From positions 1 through 16,394 of the forward strand of contig JAEDHX010000041.1 of assembly GCA_016296785.1 (NCBI GenBank): a stretch of 16,394 nucleotides of DNA, read 5' to 3'. Position numbers and translations under genes: made by a program. Below are positions 1 to 6,800 of the stretch, in pieces; the first letter of the stretch is position 1; each line of letters starts with the position of its first letter. The notes below the pieces were generated by a model that worked only from the letters and a program-made list of their open reading frames with translations, was not told the DNA's origin and did not search any database. The DNA comes from Coprococcus sp. (GTDB lineage: Bacteria > Bacillota > Clostridia > Lachnospirales > Lachnospiraceae).

Positions 1-1
1 C

Positions 2-100
2 GGAGTGGAACTCCGTAATCAGATGCTCGGTAATTCAATTGCCGATGTAGTTCACAATGGTAATATTGGAAAAAGGGAGAATCGTTATGGGGCTTTATGA
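2..100 (+). CDS. C-terminal end of an unidentified protein (partial, 5' truncated)
   Basis: A frame open from the left edge ends at TGA 98-100 and would encode the last 32 residues of a protein, beginning GVELRNQMLGNSIADVV. I do not recognise the family. The other two forward frames are closed within the first 50 bases. The residue mix (hydrophilic, with a possible amphipathic helix) looks like real protein. Its stop lies 14 nt inside the next gene if that gene starts at 87, which suggests translational coupling. The call rests only on the open frame and residue mix, so a non-coding leader cannot be excluded. Confidence 0.5.
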   Translation, partial: GVELRNQMLGNSIADVVHNGNIGKRENRYGAL

Positions 101-1337
101 AGTAATTAAAAACATATTTTGGTTTGTTGGTATGCTTGGTCTTGTAATGTTTTGGGTATTTGCCGTTATTGTAGTTGTTTATAATATAAAAAAGAATAAA
201 GCTAAGGCGAAAAGGGCAGCATTATTTGCCTTGCTTGGAATTGTATTATACACAGTAGGTATTATCGGAGGATTTGCAACTGCAGTAAAACAATACAAAG
301 ATGTCTATGGTGAAGCTGATACTATAAAGAATGAAATAATAAGCGATAAAGCAGATTACCAGAAGTTTATTTATAATGTTGATAATTATTTGATGAATTG
401 TAATTTTCAAGGTTCGATTCTGGTTGCTAAGGATGATGAGATTGTTATTGCAAAGGGCTATGGCCTTTCAGATGAAATGAATCCTGATTCTGATGAAAAC
501 ACAATTCACAGTACATATGAAATTGGCTCAATTACTAAGCAAATGACTGCCGCATCAATACTTCAATTAGAAGATGAGGGACTTCTAGATACTTCAGATA
601 CAATATCGAAATATTTTCCGGACTATCGATATGGAGATAAAATAACTATAGATATGCTTTTGCATATGCGTTCCGGATTGCAGGATCATTTGGATGACTT
701 GTATTCATTTTATCCAAAGGAAATTGCTGATGAATTGTGGGATGCAGAATTAAACAATCGTTCTGTAGAAGAAGATGTTGTTTTAAAATATATGGGTGAT
801 GTGCCGCTAAAGACTGAGAATAGCAGGTTTGATTATTGTAATTTGAATTACTATCTGCTTGCGTGCATAATTGAGCAGGTTTCAGGTGGTTCGTATGATG
901 ACTATATAAAAACGCATATCTTTGATGTGTGTGATATGGATGAAAGTAATTTGGATTTCCAGGGAACAACAACTAAAGCATATGATGGAAGCGGACGTTA
1001 TTACAGTATCCCAAAGTCTACTGTTAAAGGCGCAGGAGAAGTGAATTCAAGTGTAATAGATTTATATAAATGGGATTATAATCTTGTTAACGGAAAAGTA
1101 TTAAGTGATAATGCATACACTAAATTGATAACTCCGGAGGGCGAATATGCATGCGGATTATATGTTGGAGGAAACACAATTATGCATGGAGGCTGTACGG
1201 ATGTATATAATTCGTATAATGTAGTATATTTTAAGGATAGTGTGTATATAATTGTATTGGCAAATAAGCCGATTGATAAGATAAGTACAACTGCTATTGC
1301 AGGTAATATTAGAAAATTTTGGGATGGCTGCTATTAA
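87..1337 (+). CDS. Membrane-anchored beta-lactamase-family serine hydrolase (peptidase S12 type)
   Basis: Predicted penicillin-binding-protein-like serine hydrolase. ATG 87 is chosen over ATG 57 because AAAGGGAG (72-79) sits 7 nt before it and nothing comparable precedes 57; this gives 416 aa. Two hydrophobic segments (about residues 10-33 and 47-70) flank a basic loop (KKNKAKAKR), so by the positive-inside rule the catalytic domain faces outside. The three motifs of the Beta-lactamase (PF00144) fold are present: SITK with the nucleophile Ser at residue 148, YCN with Tyr at 250, and HGG, the KTG equivalent, with His at 367. The family includes DD-peptidases, esterases and beta-lactamase-like proteins; the substrate cannot be read here. 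The N-terminal two-helix anchor is an addition to the usual 330-350 aa domain. A terminator overlaps the stop codon. Confidence 0.9.
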   Translation: MGLYEVIKNIFWFVGMLGLVMFWVFAVIVVVYNIKKNKAKAKRAALFALLGIVLYTVGIIGGFATAVKQYKDVYGEADTIKNEIISDKADYQKFIYNVDNYLMNCNFQGSILVAKDDEIVIAKGYGLSDEMNPDSDENTIHSTYEIGSITKQMTAASILQLEDEGLLDTSDTISKYFPDYRYGDKITIDMLLHMRSGLQDHLDDLYSFYPKEIADELWDAELNNRSVEEDVVLKYMGDVPLKTENSRFDYCNLNYYLLACIIEQVSGGSYDDYIKTHIFDVCDMDESNLDFQGTTTKAYDGSGRYYSIPKSTVKGAGEVNSSVIDLYKWDYNLVNGKVLSDNAYTKLITPEGEYACGLYVGGNTIMHGGCTDVYNSYNVVYFKDSVYIIVLANKPIDKISTTAIAGNIRKFWDGCY

Positions 1338-1352
1338 TATATAGCAGCTTTT
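1327..1352 (+). terminator. Intrinsic terminator of the serine hydrolase gene
   Basis: GCTGCTAT (1327-1334) pairs perfectly with ATAGCAGC (1341-1348) around a 6-nt loop and is followed by TTTT and a T-rich stretch. The stop codon TAA (1335-1337) lies inside the loop, so the gene's last codons form the stem. It separates this gene from the PadR operon. Confidence 0.8.
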
Positions 1353-1373
1353 CTTATATTTAAAAATTACTAC

Positions 1374-1404
1374 TTGACACATAATACTATGTGATATATA
1401 GTAT
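1374..1404 (+). promoter_or_regulatory. Promoter of the PadR operon with overlapping inverted-repeat operator
   Basis: A consensus -35 TTGACA (1374-1379) is followed after 17 nt by TATAGT (1397-1402). A perfect inverted repeat, ATACTAT (1384-1390) / ATAGTAT (1398-1404) with a 7-nt spacer, covers the spacer and the -10. PadR regulators bind such palindromes and commonly repress their own operon, so this is the likely autoregulatory operator. The binding is inferred; the promoter and the repeat are seen directly. Confidence 0.75.
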
Positions 1405-1424
1405 AGTGCGTAAGGAGGTATTAT

Positions 1425-1745
1425 ATGGATATACAGTTAAAACGAGGACTGCTTGATGTATGTGTGCTTGCTGCCATAAAGAATACGGATTCATACGGAT
1501 ATCAGATTATTAAAGATGTTAAACCATATTTGGAAATATCCGAATCTACACTTTATCCGATTTTGAAGCGACTTGAAAGTTCTATGATGCTGAGCGTTTA
1601 TTCTGTAGAGCATAACGGAAGATTAAGAAAATATTATCGAATAACAGAAGCCGGCAGACAGAGACTTGTTGAGTTTGAAGAGGAATGGAAGGAGATAGAA
1701 GCGGTATACAGATTTATTGTAAGGAAGGAGAATATTGATGACTAA
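1425..1745 (+). CDS. PadR family transcriptional regulator
   Basis: A 106-aa PadR protein of the short subfamily. The winged-helix domain spans about residues 5-80: the opening LKRGLLDVCVLAAI, the SYGYQI turn, the recognition helix around ESTLYPILKRLES, and the wing with RKYYRIT. A short C-terminal helix rich in Glu, Trp and Tyr (about 84-104) would form the dimer arm. AAGGAGGT (1412-1419) sits a few bases before ATG 1425. The gene overlaps the next by 8 nt. PadR genes next to DUF1700 and DUF4097 genes are a recurrent arrangement in Firmicutes; the regulator probably controls its own operon through the inverted repeat on the promoter. Its inducer is unknown; envelope stress is a guess from context. 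Confidence 0.93.
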   Translation: MDIQLKRGLLDVCVLAAIKNTDSYGYQIIKDVKPYLEISESTLYPILKRLESSMMLSVYSVEHNGRLRKYYRITEAGRQRLVEFEEEWKEIEAVYRFIVRKENIDD

Positions 1746-2346
1746 AGCGGAATATCTTTCGCAGATAAGAGAAAGAATAAATGGAATTTCTACAGAGGAT
1801 GTAGAAAAGAATATAGAATACTATAGTGAGATGATAGATGACAGAATTGAAGAAGGAATGACGGAAGAAGAAGCTGTATCGCAGATGGATAGCCCGAGAA
1901 AGGCAGCAGATATGATACTTGCAGAGACACCAATAACTAAGCTTGTTGAAGATAAAATCAATTCTAAAAAGCAGTTTAGAACCTGGGAGATAGTTCTTAT
2001 TGCATTAGGTGCACCATTGTGGCTGGCCTTATTGATAGCAGCCATTTCGGTAATACTTGCATTAGTTATTTCTGTATTTGCAATACTGATAAGCTTTTAT
2101 GCGGTAGGTTTTGCAATTGGAGTTACTGCAATTGCAGGTATAGCAGGGGCGGTAATGTTTGCTGTAACTCTTAATATGAAAGCTGCAATGTTTATGTTAG
2201 GTTCAGGTCTTATATGTGCCGGATTATTGATTTTATTTATTATGATTGTAAAGCCTGCTACTGTAGGAGTAGTTAGATTATGTGCATGGTTTGGTAAGAT
2301 TATAAAGAGAATGTTTGCAGGAAGAAATAAAACGGATAGGGAGTAA
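1738..2346 (+). CDS. DUF1700 (HAAS domain) membrane protein
   Basis: About 202 aa. Residues 1-75 form a charged helical domain with the DUF1700/HAAS pattern (tyrosine-rich YYSEMIDD and a repeated Glu/Ala helix with MTEEEAV), which typically lies beside PadR genes. The remainder holds about four hydrophobic segments (about 83-108, 112-130, 131-150, 153-175) and a basic cytoplasmic tail. ATG 1738 is chosen over TTG 1735 because GGAAGGAG (1723-1730) is 7 nt away and ATG is the stronger start. The start lies inside the end of padR (8-nt overlap), implying coupled translation. The biochemical role is unknown; the family is thought to be a signalling or PadR-partner membrane protein. Confidence 0.88.
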   Translation: MTKAEYLSQIRERINGISTEDVEKNIEYYSEMIDDRIEEGMTEEEAVSQMDSPRKAADMILAETPITKLVEDKINSKKQFRTWEIVLIALGAPLWLALLIAAISVILALVISVFAILISFYAVGFAIGVTAIAGIAGAVMFAVTLNMKAAMFMLGSGLICAGLLILFIMIVKPATVGVVRLCAWFGKIIKRMFAGRNKTDRE

Positions 2347-2352
2347 TTGAAT

Positions 2353-3336
2353 ATGAGAAAGAATAAAATAGCAATAATAGTTGCGGTATGTTCAATCATT
2401 GTAGGGTGCGTGCTTTGTGTAGGTGCATTTGTCTTAAACAATAACAGATTTCCAAATGGGAAGGTTGGAATAATATCTCTTGGAGAAGGTGATTTAGTGA
2501 AGAAAACAATGGAAATAGACAGCAAATTTAGGAATATCGATATAGAAGATTTGCCATCAATGAACGTAAAGATTTGCAAGTCGGATATTAATAAATGTTA
2601 TGTTGAATATTATGACTCAGATAATATGAGACATAGTATAGACGTTTCTAATGATACATTATCAATTAGTGTAGAAAAAAAGAAGGGGTCTATTAATATT
2701 TCATTTATCAGTTTTTGTCCTGAAACAACAGTATATCTTACTGAAAAGGAATATGACAGAATAAATGTTGTAGCCAGCAGCGGTGATATAGATATAGATT
2801 ATGACGTAATAGCAGATGAGCTGCAGCTTAAAGCTTCAAGTGGAAGTATATGTGCTAATAATGTTAGTGGTAATAATGCAAGTATTATTGCATCTAGTGG
2901 AATCATTAAAGTAAATGGTGCATCATTTGCAGATATTGAGGTAGAAACTAGCAGCGGTGATATAGAATTGAATAATTCTGAAATAGATAGCATTTATGCA
3001 AAGTCTACTAGCGGTGATATCGATTATAGTGGGGTGAAGGCTAATACAATCAGATTCGCAACTACGAGTGGTTCGACTTCAGGATATAGTGTATTAGCTA
3101 AAGAAAGCATTGAAGGAAGTGCATCAAGTGGTGATATAGAATTTGAGAGTGCGTCCTCATTGCTGTTTGACCTTAAAACATCAAGTGGTGATATTGAACT
3201 TTTGCTAACTGCAGATAATAAGTATGCATTTGAAACTAAAACAAATAGTGGTGACATAGAAGTTCCTTCTTATGTACCTGATGCGAATGCATTATGTAAA
3301 CTTAAAACCTCAAGTGGAGATATAGAAGTTAATTAA
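2353..3336 (+). CDS. DUF4097 family repeat protein, membrane-anchored
   Basis: A 327-aa protein with one N-terminal transmembrane segment (about residues 5-29) followed by an exported beta-rich domain. From about residue 137 to the end it repeats a short motif, typically SSGDIE, about ten times, with the variants ASSGSI, ASSGII, TSGSTSG and NSGDIE. This is the hallmark of DUF4097, predicted to form a right-handed beta-helix or solenoid. ATG 2353 is preferred over TTG 2347 because GGATAGGGAG (2334-2343) leaves 9 nt to the ATG but only 3 nt to the TTG. The gene follows the DUF1700 gene directly and ends the operon. Function is unknown; the context suggests envelope sensing or adhesion under PadR control. 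Confidence 0.88.
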   Translation: MRKNKIAIIVAVCSIIVGCVLCVGAFVLNNNRFPNGKVGIISLGEGDLVKKTMEIDSKFRNIDIEDLPSMNVKICKSDINKCYVEYYDSDNMRHSIDVSNDTLSISVEKKKGSINISFISFCPETTVYLTEKEYDRINVVASSGDIDIDYDVIADELQLKASSGSICANNVSGNNASIIASSGIIKVNGASFADIEVETSSGDIELNNSEIDSIYAKSTSGDIDYSGVKANTIRFATTSGSTSGYSVLAKESIEGSASSGDIEFESASSLLFDLKTSSGDIELLLTADNKYAFETKTNSGDIEVPSYVPDANALCKLKTSSGDIEVN

Positions 3337-3344
3337 TTATTTTT

Positions 3345-3388
3345 AAGGCTGTTCGAGACAAATACTATGTTCCGAACAGCCTTTTTGT
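3345..3388 (+). terminator. Intrinsic terminator of the PadR operon
   Basis: AAGGCTGTTCG (3345-3355) pairs with CGAACAGCCTT (3373-3383), a perfect 11-bp stem followed by a T-run. The loop of 17 nt is unusually long and holds AATACTATGT, the same 10-mer as the left part of the PadR operator region (1383-1392). Confidence 0.9.
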
Positions 3389-3401
3389 TGTAGTCAGAAC
3401 A

Positions 3402-3429
3402 TTGCTGATATGATATACTAGGCTATAGT
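3402..3429 (+). promoter_or_regulatory. Probable promoter of the glycerophosphodiesterase gene
   Basis: Two overlapping candidates exist. TTGCTG (3402-3407) with TATAGT (3424-3429) has a 16-nt spacer. TGaTATACT (3411-3419) is an extended -10 without a good -35. A small inverted repeat TACTA (3416-3420) / TAGTA (3426-3430) overlaps both -10 elements. Which one is used cannot be decided from sequence. Confidence 0.45.
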
Positions 3430-3460
3430 ACATTTTAGTATGATAATATGGAGAAGTGGA

Positions 3461-4192
3461 ATGGGTTTTAGTAGTAGTCAAAAAAAGAGGCCTAGTATAA
3501 TTGCTCATCGGGGAGCCGGTTTTCTTGCCAAGCATGAAAATACCCTAGAGGCTTTTGATTATGCTATTAAGCTTGGTGCTGACATGGTCGAATTTGATAT
3601 TAGAAGTACGAGTGATAATGTACTTGTAGTATTTCATGACAGAAGTATCGATGGAAGACTTCTAAAAGATATATCATATAAGGAATTGAACGAAATAGCC
3701 GTTCAAAAGGGATATCATGTTCCTATTCTTGAAGAGGTGCTTGATAAGTGCAAGGGCAGAATAAAACTTGATATTGAGCTTAAGGAGGCCGGATATGAGA
3801 GATATGTGATTAATGCTGTTAAGCAGAGATATTCATATGATGAGTACACAATGAAATCATTTAAAAGGCAGGCTTTAGTTAATATCAAAAAAATTGATAG
3901 TCACATTATCACCGGGCTTTTGGTAGGAGAAGAAAAGAGACCTGTATTATATAGGCTAAAAGAGTATTATCCAATAAGGGATATGAAGACTCTGAATTGT
4001 GAATTTGTATCACCATATTATAAGATGATGACTCGTGGCTTTTTGCACCGTATGAAGAAGCATAATATAGCAGTGTATCCATGGACTGTTAATGATAAAA
4101 AAGCTTTAGCAAAAGTGATAACATCAAATGTTGATGGAATTATTACGGACAGACCTGATATTGCTATAAAGCTTCTTGGTGAAATGCTTTAG
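3461..4192 (+). CDS. Glycerophosphodiester phosphodiesterase family protein
   Basis: A 243-aa GDPD with a TIM-barrel fold, expected to hydrolyse glycerophosphodiesters to glycerol-3-phosphate and an alcohol. Metal and catalytic residues are visible: HRG with His16, ENT (26-28), EFDIR with Glu44 and Asp46, HD with His59, the LDIELKE strand, and at the end PWTVND followed by DGIITDRPD. No signal peptide is seen, so it should be cytoplasmic. ATG 3461 is chosen over ATG 3440 because GGAG (3450-3453) precedes it by 7 nt and nothing suitable precedes 3440. Length fits the bacterial UgpQ-like family (about 240-250 aa). A 56-codon gene follows 14 nt downstream. The true substrate could be a phospholipid headgroup or teichoic-acid-derived diester. 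Confidence 0.92.
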   Translation: MGFSSSQKKRPSIIAHRGAGFLAKHENTLEAFDYAIKLGADMVEFDIRSTSDNVLVVFHDRSIDGRLLKDISYKELNEIAVQKGYHVPILEEVLDKCKGRIKLDIELKEAGYERYVINAVKQRYSYDEYTMKSFKRQALVNIKKIDSHIITGLLVGEEKRPVLYRLKEYYPIRDMKTLNCEFVSPYYKMMTRGFLHRMKKHNIAVYPWTVNDKKALAKVITSNVDGIITDRPDIAIKLLGEML

Positions 4193-4206
4193 TTGGGGGG
4201 AATATA

Positions 4207-4377
4207 ATGGAAACTTGGTATTATGAGGTTATAAGCATAGATGGTGACTATGCTAATCTGAAAAGAACAGATATCGAAAGTAATGATATTAAACTCGTTG
4301 CAAGAACAATGCTTCCTGATAGTATATCAGAAGGAAGTAAATTGAAATATGAATTCTTGCAATATGAGTTGATTTGA
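4207..4377 (+). CDS. Small DUF3006-like protein
   Basis: A 56-codon frame with ATG 4207 preceded by a G-rich site (GGGGGGAA, 4195-4202) 14 nt after the phosphodiesterase stop. The protein begins METWYYEVISIDGDYANLKR and ends with an LP..ISEGSKLKYE stretch. The pattern (a strand with IDGDYANL, then a Leu-Pro and EG turn before the last strand) resembles DUF3006, a small beta-barrel family of unknown function with a xDxxEGDYAVLE-type start and a LP..xxEGDvL end. This resemblance is by eye. The frame is well formed, uses the same codons as its neighbours and is spaced as part of the phosphodiesterase operon, so I consider it a real gene. Confidence 0.65.
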   Translation: METWYYEVISIDGDYANLKRTDIESNDIKLVARTMLPDSISEGSKLKYEFLQYELI

Positions 4378-4401
4378 GAAAGAATTATATATAGAGATAA
4401 T
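4374..4401 (+). promoter_or_regulatory. Possible promoter of the amino-acid transporter genes
   Basis: TTGAGA (4374-4379), which overlaps the stop of the small upstream gene, and GATAAT (4396-4401) are 16 nt apart. This is a fair sigma-A match in the 45-nt gap before the transporter. Read-through from the phosphodiesterase promoter is equally possible, since no terminator lies between. Confidence 0.4.
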
Positions 4402-4422
4402 CTGGTAGAGAGGAAAAGAAAG

Positions 4423-5967
4423 ATGTTAAACAAAAGAGAGACAATAAGAAAGAAAATGTATAAGCCGGTAATACTATTGCTTTTATTATCAATGGCAGTT
4501 GGGTTATTTGCATCCTGCGGTAACAAGGAAGATAATAAACATGATAACGAATTTACTGTAGGCTTTGACGCTGAATTTCCACCATATGGATATAAGGATG
4601 ATAATGGCGAATATGTTGGCTTTGATTTGAGTCTTGCACAGGAAGTGTGTGACAGAAATGGCTGGACACTTGTGAAACAGCCGATTGACTGGGACACAAA
4701 GGATATGGAGATTAATTCCGGTTCAATCGATTGTATTTGGAATGGATTTACGATGACTGGTTTTGAAGATAAGTATACATGGTCATCAGCGTATATTAAT
4801 AATTCACAGGTAGTTGTTGTAAAAGCCAGTTCTGATATTCAGTCACTTGAAGATCTTAAAGGTAAGGTTGTTGTTGTACAGGCTGCATCATCTGCATTAG
4901 CAGCATTTGAAGGCGATGGCGCAAGTGAGGAGAATATGCAGCTAGCATCTGAGTTTAAAGCATTGCAGCAGGTAGGGGATTATAATAGTGCATTTATGAA
5001 TCTGGAGGCAGGTTCTGTACATGCAATATGCATGGATATGGGTGTTGCAAAATATGAGGTAGAAACAAGGGATGGAGATTTCCGTATTCTTGATGAATAT
5101 GTTTCTAAAGAGCAGTACGGTATAGGCTTCAAGCTGGGTAACACAGAACTTAGAAATCAGGTTGAAGAGACTCTGCAGGAGATGCTTGCAGATGGTACTT
5201 TTGATAGAATTGCGAGTGAGTGGGGACTGTCTGATTCTACCTGTCTCGGTGAAGAAGACTCAGATTATGCAATAAAGAACGAAAAGGCAGTAAAAGAGCA
5301 GAAGAATTTCATAAATAGAGTATTTGATATAGTGAAACAGCTTGGAAAAGGTATATTGGCAACACTTCTTATATTTGGACTCACATTATTATTTGCAATA
5401 CCACTTGGTCTTTTAGTTTGTTTTATTAGAATGTCTAAGATAAAGTTACTTCAGGTAATTGCGAAAATATATATATCAATATTACGTGGAACGCCACTTA
5501 TGCTGCAGCTTTTAGTAGTATATTTTGGACCATATTACATATTTGGAATTGATTTGTCATATTCATATAGATTTATCGCTGTAATAATTGGTTTTTCACT
5601 CAATTATGCTGCATATTTTGCTGAGATATATCGTTCCGGTATTGAATCAATACCAAGAGGTCAGTATGAAGCTGCAGATGTTTTGGGATATTCAAAGACA
5701 CAGACCTTCTGTAAGATAATATTCCCACAGATGGTAAGACGCGTTATGCCACCTGTAACAAATGAAGTAATTACCCTTGTAAAAGATACTTCACTTGCTT
5801 TTGCACTTGCTTTTTCAGAGATGTTTACAATGGCAAAGCAGATTGCGGCAGCAGACGCTAGTATCATGCCAATATTTGTTGCCGGCGTATTCTATTACAT
5901 ATTTAATTTTGTTGTTGCATGGATAATGGAAAGAATAGAGAAAAAACTTTCATATTATCAGTATTAA
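4423..5967 (+). CDS. Polar amino-acid ABC transporter, substrate-binding protein fused to permease
   Basis: A 514-aa two-part protein. Residues 1-32 are a lipoprotein-type signal: basic start, hydrophobic LLLLLSMAVGLFA, then Cys32 (FASC is a slightly atypical lipobox). About 44-275 form an SBP_bac_3 domain (opening FTVGFDAEFPPYGY and GEYVGFDLSLAQEV) that binds a polar amino acid outside the cell. About 300-510 are a permease of the His/Glu/Gln family with roughly five membrane helices and an EAA loop (EIYRSGIESIPRGQYEAAD, from Glu401) for ATPase docking. Fusions of this kind are known in Firmicutes (GlnP-type). AGAGAGGA (4407-4414) is 8 nt before ATG. The ATPase gene follows after 41 nt. The exact amino acid cannot be read from the sequence. 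Confidence 0.93.
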   Translation: MLNKRETIRKKMYKPVILLLLLSMAVGLFASCGNKEDNKHDNEFTVGFDAEFPPYGYKDDNGEYVGFDLSLAQEVCDRNGWTLVKQPIDWDTKDMEINSGSIDCIWNGFTMTGFEDKYTWSSAYINNSQVVVVKASSDIQSLEDLKGKVVVVQAASSALAAFEGDGASEENMQLASEFKALQQVGDYNSAFMNLEAGSVHAICMDMGVAKYEVETRDGDFRILDEYVSKEQYGIGFKLGNTELRNQVEETLQEMLADGTFDRIASEWGLSDSTCLGEEDSDYAIKNEKAVKEQKNFINRVFDIVKQLGKGILATLLIFGLTLLFAIPLGLLVCFIRMSKIKLLQVIAKIYISILRGTPLMLQLLVVYFGPYYIFGIDLSYSYRFIAVIIGFSLNYAAYFAEIYRSGIESIPRGQYEAADVLGYSKTQTFCKIIFPQMVRRVMPPVTNEVITLVKDTSLAFALAFSEMFTMAKQIAAADASIMPIFVAGVFYYIFNFVVAWIMERIEKKLSYYQY

Positions 5968-6008
5968 TTAGAATTATGTAAACTTAGTATTTGATTGGAG
6001 AGAAGTAT

Positions 6009-6764
6009 ATGAAATTACTTGAGATGAAGCATGTTAAGAAGAGTTTTGGTGAACTACAGGTTCTTAAGGATATTAATTTGGAAGTTGAAGAAGGTGAGGT
6101 TGTTGCAATTATTGGTTCCTCAGGTTCAGGAAAATCAACATTACTTCGCTGTGCAACCTTGCTTGAGAAGATGGATGAGGGAACACTAACTTATTGCGGA
6201 CAGTCTGCAACAATTCAGTCAGAGGGAGCAACGCAGTATGTATCAAAACAGGAACTTAATTTTCTGAAGAATAATTTTGGACTTGTTTTTCAGAACTTTA
6301 ATTTGTTTCCACATTATTCAGTAATAAAAAATGTTACAGATGCACCGATACATGTTCAAAAAAGAGCAACCGAAGAAGTATATAAGGAAGCCCGTGAACT
6401 ATTAAAGAAGGTTGGCCTTGAAGATAGAGAGAATTATTATCCATGCCAGTTGTCAGGAGGACAGCAGCAGCGTGTTGCCATAGCTAGGGCACTTGCAATG
6501 AATCCAAAGGTAGTATTCTTTGATGAGCCTACCTCTGCACTTGACCCTGAGATTACGGCAGAAGTATTAAAGGTACTTAAGAGTCTTGCTGAAGAAAAAA
6601 TGACCATGGTAATAGTAACTCATGAAATTGATTTTGCAAGAAAAGTTGCTGACAGAGTAATATTTATGGATGGCGGAGTTATTGTTGAGGAAGGTACAGC
6701 GAGTCAGGTGCTTGACAATCCGCAGAATCCGCGAACGAAGGAATTCCTGCAGAAGATGTCATAG
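6009..6764 (+). CDS. Amino-acid ABC transporter ATP-binding protein
   Basis: A 251-aa GlnQ-like ATPase that powers the fused binding-protein/permease encoded just upstream. Motifs in order: Walker A GSSGSGKST (36-44), Q-loop VFQNFNLFPH, ABC signature LSGGQ (148-152), Walker B FFDEPTSALDP with Asp172/Glu173, and the H-loop VTHE. The region between Walker A and the Q-loop has an insertion of about ten residues (AATIQSEGATQY-like) compared with the shortest family members. ATG 6009 is chosen over TTG 5991 because GGAG (5997-6000) gives an 8-nt spacing. The gene is part of the transporter operon. Confidence 0.95.
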   Translation: MKLLEMKHVKKSFGELQVLKDINLEVEEGEVVAIIGSSGSGKSTLLRCATLLEKMDEGTLTYCGQSATIQSEGATQYVSKQELNFLKNNFGLVFQNFNLFPHYSVIKNVTDAPIHVQKRATEEVYKEARELLKKVGLEDRENYYPCQLSGGQQQRVAIARALAMNPKVVFFDEPTSALDPEITAEVLKVLKSLAEEKMTMVIVTHEIDFARKVADRVIFMDGGVIVEEGTASQVLDNPQNPRTKEFLQKMS

Positions 6765-6800
6765 TTATATTATCCGGATACATAAGATGGGGGTTATATT

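Noticed and set aside
646..972. Antisense 108-codon frame in the serine hydrolase gene
   Set aside because: It lies wholly inside a gene with all catalytic motifs intact and has no ribosome site or promoter.
2097..2579. Antisense 160-codon frame across the DUF1700/DUF4097 junction
   Set aside because: It covers two well-supported genes, has no start context, and is Ile/Phe/Thr-rich as expected from the complement of AT-rich membrane-protein codons.
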